A stretch of DNA of 40,531 bases, from positions 1,717 through 42,247 of the forward strand of contig NZ_JANQTS010000106.1 of assembly GCF_030731595.1 (NCBI RefSeq), given 5' to 3'. The notes below the pieces were generated by a model. That model had not been told where the DNA came from, ran no database searches, and saw only the letters and a program-made list of their open reading frames with translations. The position numbers were made by a program, and so were the translations under genes. Within the stretch, counting starts at the first letter, position 1. The number at the start of each line of letters is the position of its first letter. Of this stretch, positions 34,658 to 40,531 are shown one piece after another. This DNA comes from Yoonia sp. (GTDB lineage Bacteria > Pseudomonadota > Alphaproteobacteria > Rhodobacterales > Rhodobacteraceae).

Positions 34658-36790
34658 TTATTCTGCCACTTCTTCTTTCGCCAGTTCTTGACCTGTTGCC
34701 TGATCGACCATCTTCATGGCCAAACGGACCTTGCCGCGATCATCAAAGCCCAAAAGCTTGACCCATACTTCCTGACCTTCCTTGAGGACGTCGGAAGGAT
34801 GGTTCAGCCGCTTGTTCTCGATCTGGGACACATGGACCAGACCGTCGCGCTTGCCAAAGAAGTTCACGAAAGCGCCAAAGTCGACCAGTTTCACAACTGT
34901 GCCTTTGTAAATTGCGCCTTCTTCTGGTTCGGCCACGATGGAATAGATCATGTCGTAGGCTTTCTTGATCGCCTCGGCATCGTTGGATGCCAGTTTGATC
35001 ACGCCGTCGTCATTGATATCGACTTTGGCACCAGAGACTTCGACGATCTCGCGGATGACCTTACCGCCGGACCCGATGACTTCACGGATCTTGTCGACAG
35101 GGATCTGCATGGTTTCGATCTTGGGTGCGTGGACGCTGAATTCCTGCGCGCCGGTGAGCGCTTTGCTCATCTCGCCAAGGATATGCAAACGGCCAGCTTT
35201 GGCCTGCTCAAGCGCCTTTTTCATGATCTCTGGCGTGATGCCTGCGATCTTGATGTCCATCTGCAAGGACGTGATCCCGTTTTCGGTACCCGCAACCTTG
35301 AAGTCCATATCACCAAGGTGGTCTTCGTCACCCAGAATGTCGGACAGAACAGCATATGATCCGTCTTCTTCCATCACCAGACCCATGGCCACACCGGCAA
35401 CAGGGGCTTTCAACGGCACACCTGCGTCCATCATGGACAAAGAACCACCGCAAACAGACGCCATCGAAGACGAACCGTTTGATTCAGTGATCTCCGACAC
35501 AACGCGGATGGTGTAAGGGAAGTCTGTCGGCGCAGGCAGCACAGCCTGAAGCGCACGCCATGCCAGTTTGCCATGACCGATCTCGCGACGGCCCGGGCCA
35601 GATACACGACCAACTTCACCGACCGAATAGGGAGGGAAGTTATAGTGCAGCATGAAGTTGGATTTATACATGCCGGTCAGCGCGTCGATCATCTGTTCGT
35701 CGTCGCCGGTGCCCAAAGTGGTCACAACCAGACCTTGGGTTTCGCCGCGTGTGAACAGGGCCGACCCGTGAGTCCGTGGCAGGATGCCAGTTTCAGAAAC
35801 GATCGGACGGATGGTATCGAGCGCGCGCCCGTCGATCCGCTTACCATTCTTGACCACATCGCCGCGCAGAACGCTGGATTCCAGCTTTTTCAGTGCGGAA
35901 CCAAGGTTGCCGTCTTCTTTCTGCTCGTCGGTCAGTGCCTCGACAATCGCAGCTTTCGCCTCTGCAACAGCTGTGGTGCGCTCTTGCTTGTCGGTGATCG
36001 CATAAGCGGCACGCATCTTGTCTTCGCCAGCCGCTTTGACAGCGGCGGACAGGTCCGAGTAATCGTCTGGCTGGAACTCGAACGGCTCTTTGGCACAGGC
36101 TTCGGCCAGATCAATGATCAGGTCGATGACGGGCTGGATCGCGTTGTGCGCAAAAGTCACCGCGCCCAGCATTTCATCCTCGGACAGCTCGTAAGCTTCG
36201 GATTCCACCATCATCACGGCGTCTTTGGTGCCAGCGACAACAAGGTCCAAACGCTGCTCTGGGTTCATGCGCAGATTGTGCATGTCGTCGATTTCAGGGT
36301 TCAGGATGTATTCGCCATCCACGAAACCAACGCGGCATGCGCCGATCGGGCCCATGAACGGTGCGCCTGAAATGGTCAGCGCCGCAGAGGCTGCGATCAT
36401 CGCAACCATGTCGGGGTCATTGACCATGTCGTGGGACAGCACGGTGCACATCACCAGAACTTCGTTCTTGAAGCCGGGCACGAACAGCGGACGAATTGGG
36501 CGGTCGATCAGGCGGGATGTCAGCGTCTCTTTTTCTGTGGGACGCGCTTCGCGCTTGAAAAAGCCGCCAGGCACTTTACCCGCGGCATAGTATTTCTCTT
36601 GGTAGTGGACGGTCAGCGGGAAAAAGTCCTGCCCCGGCTTTTGGGTCTTGGCGAACGTGACGTTTGCCATGACGCTGGTTTCGCCCAGCGTTGCGATGAC
36701 AGAGCCATCGGCTTGGCGGGCGATCTTGCCCGTTTCCAGTGTCAGCGTTTCCTCGCCCCACTGGATTGATTTCTTCACTTCATTAAACAT
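34658..36790 (-). CDS. pnp: Polyribonucleotide nucleotidyltransferase (PNPase)
   Basis: The 710-residue protein has the full PNPase layout: two RNase PH-like domains ([76 protein letters not shown]), an alpha-helical linker, a KH domain ([15 protein letters not shown]) and an S1 domain ([28 protein letters not shown]). It degrades mRNA 3'-5' by phosphorolysis, in the degradosome where one exists. Its 5' leader contains a GGGGG/CCCCC hairpin. Usually rpsO lies directly upstream; here a chemoreceptor gene on the other strand separates them. Confidence 0.97.
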   Translation of the reverse strand: MFNEVKKSIQWGEETLTLETGKIARQADGSVIATLGETSVMANVTFAKTQKPGQDFFPLTVHYQEKYYAAGKVPGGFFKREARPTEKETLTSRLIDRPIRPLFVPGFKNEVLVMCTVLSHDMVNDPDMVAMIAASAALTISGAPFMGPIGACRVGFVDGEYILNPEIDDMHNLRMNPEQRLDLVVAGTKDAVMMVESEAYELSEDEMLGAVTFAHNAIQPVIDLIIDLAEACAKEPFEFQPDDYSDLSAAVKAAGEDKMRAAYAITDKQERTTAVAEAKAAIVEALTDEQKEDGNLGSALKKLESSVLRGDVVKNGKRIDGRALDTIRPIVSETGILPRTHGSALFTRGETQGLVVTTLGTGDDEQMIDALTGMYKSNFMLHYNFPPYSVGEVGRVSGPGRREIGHGKLAWRALQAVLPAPTDFPYTIRVVSEITESNGSSSMASVCGGSLSMMDAGVPLKAPVAGVAMGLVMEEDGSYAVLSDILGDEDHLGDMDFKVAGTENGITSLQMDIKIAGITPEIMKKALEQAKAGRLHILGEMSKALTGAQEFSVHAPKIETMQIPVDKIREVIGSGGKVIREIVEVSGAKVDINDDGVIKLASNDAEAIKKAYDMIYSIVAEPEEGAIYKGTVVKLVDFGAFVNFFGKRDGLVHVSQIENKRLNHPSDVLKEGQEVWVKLLGFDDRGKVRLAMKMVDQATGQELAKEEVAE

Positions 36791-36830
36791 GCATGTTTTC
36801 CTAGTTGGCCCTTTTGGCGGCCTTTTGCGT

Positions 36831-36848
36831 AGGGGGCGTATTCCCCCT
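36831..36848 (-). other. GC-rich hairpin in the pnp leader
   Basis: AGGGGG-cgtatt-CCCCCT is a perfect 6-bp stem with a 6-nt loop about 40 bases upstream of the pnp start. E. coli pnp is autocontrolled through a leader stem-loop cut by RNase III. Whether this shorter hairpin plays a similar part is not known. Confidence 0.45.
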
Positions 36849-37084
36849 CATCCCGATATCTTATTTGTCAGGCGCTGGGATGCGGGCGCCGGTCTCTCAA
36901 GATTTGCGGGCCATACCGCAGATTTGGGTCTTTGGGAAGGGGTGCCGCAAAAGCACGTTGCACCTTGACCCCAAAACCTTCGGATCCGGCTGAATAGCGG
37001 TCTTAAGTGAATTTAAACTGACTGCCTATACCAGTTGGCCAAACGATCCTCACCTATCGCGTCATTATCCAAAGGACTTTTGCT

Positions 37085-39361
37085 ATGACTACAACTTGGG
37101 ACGGCAAAAACCGCCGCAACATGTGGCGGCGCATGAAAATCAGATACAAGTTTCCTATCTTGGTCGCTGTGCCGACCTTGGCCGTGCTGATCGCAGTATC
37201 GACCTTGTCTTTCCTCAAGGCGCGCAGTGCGCTGAGCGAACAGCGATCATTTTCATTCGAACAGCTGTTTGAAAAGCAGTCAGAAGCATTGTCTATCTGG
37301 CTTGCAACCGCCCATCGAGATGTTCAAGGCTTGGCAGTCGGGAAAGCCACGCAAGATGCGATCATGGCCTTTGGTGACGGTTGGACAGCCTTGGAGGGCG
37401 ACCCAACACAAACTCTGCAGCGCCTTTACATCACTGAAAACATCCATCCTGCGGGGGAAAAGGATCAGTTGATGGCTGCGAATGATGGTTCAGTTTGGTC
37501 TGCTGCGCATGGGGAATACCACCCGGGTTTTCGAAGCTTGCAAGTCCTGGGCGGTTACTATGATCTGTTTCTTTTCGATCTGGATGGAAATCTGATTTAT
37601 TCGGTCTTCAAAGAATCCGACTTTGCAACTAATTTCCGGAACGGCAGGTATGCAGAAAGCGGGTTGGGCATGGCATTCAAGACCGCCGTAGCACTGCCCG
37701 CAGGGCAAACGTATATGACCGATTTTGCGCCCTATGCGCCGAGTTTTGGGGCGCCAGCCAAATTTGTTGCCACACCTGTCTTTGATCCCTTGGGAAATCG
37801 GATCGGTGTCGTGGCCTTACAGCTAGCAGTGGATCAGATTGGGCAGATTCTTTCAGATTCTCCGGTCTTGGGCGAAACTGGCCAGATCTACGCTGTTGCA
37901 GAAGATGGAACTGCGCGGTCCATGTCGCTCAAGACAGGCGGCCACGAGATTTTTGACCAACTGCCGAACTTGCCGCAGATTATGTCCGCCCGCAATGAGG
38001 AAGAAACCAAGCTTTACGGCGTGACAGGATTGTCAGGTGAACAGGTCGTTGCTTACACGAAAGTCATAGAAATCTTTGATGAAAAATGGCGACTGGTGCT
38101 TGAGCAAGACTTGAAGGAAGCCAACGCGCAAATAAATGACCTTTTGTTCCTCGCCGCTATTCAAACCGGTATCGTGTTTGTCATCATCATTGGCCTCGGC
38201 TACGGGATTGCCAATACGTTGACGCGTCGGATTGTGCGTCTGGCGAATAGTGTAAATGGTCTGTCCGACGGTGATTTGGAAAGCATCGTTTCAGAGACAA
38301 AGACCGGTGATGAGCTTGGAGATATTGCCCGTGCTCTCGAAAACTTCAAAAACGACCTCGCCGCAGGCAAGAGAGCTATCGATGCGCAACGGCAGAGTGC
38401 TGAAACGCAGAGCCAAGTCATGGAGAAAATAGGCAAAGCATTGGCAGCTTTGTCGGAAGGGGCGCTCGACTGCGCGATCAAGGATAGATTTCCGGAAGAA
38501 TTTGAAGTGTTGCGCAACAACTTCAATGAAACTCTTTCTGCGCTGAGTGGCATCGTTAGAAATCTGCAGATCAATGCCCAGCAGATAAATGTTGATGCGC
38601 AAAAACTCAGTGATGGTACAGCGAGTTTGTCACAAAGGACCGAAAACCAGGCTGCGACACTGGAAGAGACGGTGGCCGCCATGCACGAAATTGGCAATAG
38701 CGTAACAAAGACTGCTGCGGGCGCACGCGAAATTGTCAATGCAATCGACAGCACCCGTCTCGAAGCCGAGCGTGGAGAAGAAGTCGGGACACAAGCCGTG
38801 ACGGCCATGAAAACGATCGAGGAGTCGTCAAAGCAAATTGGTAATATCGTGCAGTTGATGGATGACATCGCGTTTCAGACAAACCTCTTGGCGCTGAATG
38901 CGGGCGTTGAGGCCGCGCGCGCCGGTGATGCTGGACGGGGATTTGCAGTCGTCGCATCGGAAGTCAGGGCGCTGGCACAACGATCATCTGATGGCGCTTC
39001 GGAAATCCGTCGCCTGATCGTAGGGTCAAATGAAGAAATTGAACATGGCGTGAAACTTGTGTCCGACATGGGATCGGCAATCGAAGAAGTGCTTACGGGC
39101 GTCAATAAAGTTGCAAACCACATCAAAGAGATTGCCAATAGCGCGGAAGAGCAAGCAACGGGGCTATCGGAGATTAATGTCGGCATCGACATGCTGGACA
39201 AAGTTACACAGCAGAATGCAGCAATGGTTGATGAAAGTGCCGCATCTTCGCGTAAGCTGCAGGCCAAAGCGGGAGAGATGCAGAGGCTTGCTGCGCATTT
39301 CCATGGCAGCGGTTTGCAGACCGCCAGTGAAATGTCCGAACAGTTTGCTCTTGCAGGATAG
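37085..39361 (+). CDS. Methyl-accepting chemotaxis protein with two HAMP domains
   Basis: About 758 residues. TM1 is at about 24-44 and TM2 at about 354-377, enclosing a large Cache-like periplasmic sensor ([32 protein letters not shown]). After TM2 comes one HAMP ([20 protein letters not shown]) and then a second HAMP-like unit ([20 protein letters not shown]). The signalling hairpin tip near 592-625 has [32 protein letters not shown]. No NWETF-like CheR-docking pentapeptide ends the protein. No che genes are nearby. It is encoded between pnp and rpsO on the opposite strand, which suggests insertion there. Base composition looks somewhat AT-richer than neighbours. Confidence 0.93.
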   Translation: MTTTWDGKNRRNMWRRMKIRYKFPILVAVPTLAVLIAVSTLSFLKARSALSEQRSFSFEQLFEKQSEALSIWLATAHRDVQGLAVGKATQDAIMAFGDGWTALEGDPTQTLQRLYITENIHPAGEKDQLMAANDGSVWSAAHGEYHPGFRSLQVLGGYYDLFLFDLDGNLIYSVFKESDFATNFRNGRYAESGLGMAFKTAVALPAGQTYMTDFAPYAPSFGAPAKFVATPVFDPLGNRIGVVALQLAVDQIGQILSDSPVLGETGQIYAVAEDGTARSMSLKTGGHEIFDQLPNLPQIMSARNEEETKLYGVTGLSGEQVVAYTKVIEIFDEKWRLVLEQDLKEANAQINDLLFLAAIQTGIVFVIIIGLGYGIANTLTRRIVRLANSVNGLSDGDLESIVSETKTGDELGDIARALENFKNDLAAGKRAIDAQRQSAETQSQVMEKIGKALAALSEGALDCAIKDRFPEEFEVLRNNFNETLSALSGIVRNLQINAQQINVDAQKLSDGTASLSQRTENQAATLEETVAAMHEIGNSVTKTAAGAREIVNAIDSTRLEAERGEEVGTQAVTAMKTIEESSKQIGNIVQLMDDIAFQTNLLALNAGVEAARAGDAGRGFAVVASEVRALAQRSSDGASEIRRLIVGSNEEIEHGVKLVSDMGSAIEEVLTGVNKVANHIKEIANSAEEQATGLSEINVGIDMLDKVTQQNAAMVDESAASSRKLQAKAGEMQRLAAHFHGSGLQTASEMSEQFALAG

Positions 39362-39563
39362 CCGCGCACCAATCTCTGTCTCGGGCCCGGATGGCTTGAA
39401 TTGATTTTGCGCCGGTCGATGTCTGAAAATTGCATCAGTTTAGGCGCCTGAAGCATGGTCGTAAGAGGGACGGAGGATCAAGCTTTACCAAAGCAGATGA
39501 AAGGTCTTGCGAAGAGATCCGTCTACAGCACGATCCTTTGTCTGAGATCTGGGTGGTGAATAC

Positions 39564-39589
39564 GAAAAACGCCCGTCAATGACGGGCGT
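39564..39589 (-). terminator. Rho-independent terminator after rpsO, possibly bidirectional
   Basis: A perfect 9-bp stem ACGCCCGTC with GACGGGCGT and a 3-nt loop. Leftwards it is followed by TTTTCGTATTC. The rightward tail CTTTGCTTATT may also serve the chemoreceptor gene. Confidence 0.88.
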
Positions 39590-39615
39590 CTTTGCTTATT
39601 CGGTGACTTGCAGGC

Positions 39616-39885
39616 TTAACGGCGCAGACCGAGGCGTTCGATCAGGCTTTGGTAGCGTGCTTCGTCTTTGGACTTTGTGTAATCCAACAGTTTGCGGCGC
39701 AAAGCCACCATTTTCAACAGACCACGGCGACCGTGATTGTCTTTCTTGTGGGTCTTGAAGTGCTCTGTCAGCGTCGCGATGCGGCTGGACAGGATTGCGA
39801 CTTGCACCTCGGGGGAACCGGTGTCGCCCTCTTTGGTTGCAAATTCCTTCATGATCCGTGCTTTTTCTTCGGCAGTAATCGACAT
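39616..39885 (-). CDS. rpsO: 30S ribosomal protein S15
   Basis: The 89-residue protein is standard S15: [64 protein letters not shown] and a C-terminal [12 protein letters not shown]. It binds 16S rRNA early in 30S assembly. AAGGAGA is an excellent ribosome-binding site just before the ATG. A terminator follows directly, so rpsO does not read into pnp, which lies 2.8 kb further left behind the chemoreceptor gene. Confidence 0.97.
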   Translation of the reverse strand: MSITAEEKARIMKEFATKEGDTGSPEVQVAILSSRIATLTEHFKTHKKDNHGRRGLLKMVALRRKLLDYTKSKDEARYQSLIERLGLRR

Positions 39886-40037
39886 CGGGGTCTCCTTATC
39901 TAGAGGGTTGATGGCGCGATCCGGGATGTCGTCCAGAAGGGCCCGTGGAGTGTCCGCCCAAGGGATTCCTTGCTCGGATGGGTGCGTTTAGGGGGAATTC
40001 ACCCAAAAGAAAAGAGCTTTGTTGAAGTGTTTTGGAC

Positions 40038-40531
40038 CTATCCCGAGATGCTTGAGGCGGATTGCAAAACAATCGACCCAGTATCCAGTTCAAACAGTTG
40101 TGGGAACGTCGCGATGATTTCGCCGTCCGCCAATAGGATGAGCCCGGCATCGGTTTGTTTGGTTGTCATGTTTGGAGGATCGCCTTGATAGACAATCTCG
40201 ATCCTGTCTTCTTGCGCATCATAATCTTCGACGACCGCATTATTTTGGACAATGAGACTGAAAATATCAGCGCCGGTGCCGCCATTCAGAATGTCACCGT
40301 GATCCCCCATAAGGATGTCATTTCCTGCCCCGCCGTTGAGAAAGTCGACCCGATCGTCCCCGCGATCAAAGAGCAGGTCGTTACCGGGGCCGCCGTGGAG
40401 CGTATCGGCGCCAGCGCCACCGAAAAGCACATCGTCACCCATCGAGCCAAGCATGGTGTCGTTGCCGCTGTCGCCCATCAAGAGATCATCCCCGTCTCCC
40501 CCATTGAGCGCATCATCGCCGTCGCCACCGC
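40038..40531 (-). CDS. C-terminal part of an RTX (hemolysin-type calcium-binding) protein
   Basis: At least 163 residues; the reading frame stays open at the right window edge, so the N-terminal part is missing. It begins with tandem nonapeptide-like repeats (GGDGDDALN, GGDGDDLLM, GDSGNDTML, GGAGADTLH, GGPGNDLLF, GGTGADIFS), which form a calcium-bound beta-roll. After them come about 70 residues (VVEDYDAQEDRIEIVYQGDP and LLADGEIIATFPQLFELD), a typical C-terminal cap and type I secretion region. Roseobacters secrete many such proteins through type I transporters. The activity of the missing part is unknown. Confidence 0.85.
   Translation of the reverse strand, partial: GGDGDDALNGGDGDDLLMGDSGNDTMLGSMGDDVLFGGAGADTLHGGPGNDLLFDRGDDRVDFLNGGAGNDILMGDHGDILNGGTGADIFSLIVQNNAVVEDYDAQEDRIEIVYQGDPPNMTTKQTDAGLILLADGEIIATFPQLFELDTGSIVLQSASSISG
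40257..40531 (-). repeat. RTX calcium-binding nonapeptide repeats
   Basis: The reverse strand encodes about eight imperfect GGxGxDxLx repeats within the RTX protein. They are seen as a periodic 27-bp pattern of GGN-GAC/GAT codons and run off the window edge. Confidence 0.8.

Noticed and set aside
35573-36370. Open frame of 265 codons on the + strand
   Set aside because: Antisense to pnp, which is fully conserved in the other strand.
39409-39447. Nested GCGCC/GGCGC and GATG/CATC pairs after the chemoreceptor gene
   Set aside because: The arms are short with long unpaired gaps, and there is no T-run or known RNA motif.
40257-40531. Regular GC-rich repeats at the right edge, considered as a repeat array
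   Set aside because: The period is 27 bp and encodes RTX nonapeptides in an open frame; there are no spacers as in CRISPR arrays.

Overview
The window reads as chromosomal DNA of a marine alphaproteobacterium of the Rhodobacterales (Roseobacter group, Loktanella/Yoonia/Sulfitobacter-like). This rests on family recognition rather than on a database search. The signs are a CcrM-type GANTC methyltransferase next to rnhB, the mutY-DUF721-DsbA row, DUF2125, DUF4170 and DUF3576 proteins, a Rhodobacter-type porin, and the leuS-lptE-holA operon. Genes are densely packed, with many 4-bp start/stop overlaps. I see no tRNA, rRNA, CRISPR array or insertion sequence.

Left part (1-8650). A decayed PstS/OmpA-type gene lies downstream of a two-gene unit made of a small periplasmic protein and a membrane-tethered winged-helix regulator. 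A nested set of inverted repeats separates that unit from a divergent secreted protein. Next come rnhB and ccrM, with three GANTC sites packed into the ccrM promoter, and a strong terminator. A DCC thioredoxin-HTTM fusion protein and an AlkB alkane hydroxylase converge, and mutY sits directly upstream of alkB.

Middle part (8700-28450). A DUF721 (DciA-like) protein, a DsbA-like protein and a CaiB-type CoA-transferase run rightwards. They converge on an envelope operon running leftwards: tldE, a CysQ-like phosphatase, DUF4170, a Kdo transferase and lpxK. A DUF2125 exported protein is divergent from an SDR, an atypical enoyl-CoA hydratase, an MscS channel and a TIGR03862 flavoprotein. A sulfotransferase-like gene, a 413-bp non-coding stretch and a small exported membrane protein follow. 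The leftward operon DUF3576-leuS-lptE-holA and a major porin end this part. LpxK, the Kdo transferase, LptE, the porin and DUF2125 all concern the outer membrane.

Right part (28660-40531). A YggS-like PLP protein and an RluA-type pseudouridine synthase converge on a leftward detoxification group: an aldehyde dehydrogenase, then a ring-cleaving dioxygenase and an alpha/beta hydrolase that resemble the Bacillus mhqO/mhqD pair. A 1-Cys peroxiredoxin is divergent from the dehydrogenase. An outer-membrane barrel, pnp, a chemoreceptor on the opposite strand, rpsO, and the C-terminus of an RTX calcium-binding protein follow. The chemoreceptor separates rpsO from pnp, which are adjacent in most bacteria.

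The observations I rate highest are the ToxR/ToxS-like operon with its dyad-rich upstream region, the GANTC cluster at ccrM, the DCC-HTTM fusion, the mhqO/mhqD-like pair with a perfect 11-bp dyad in front of it, and the split rpsO-pnp locus.
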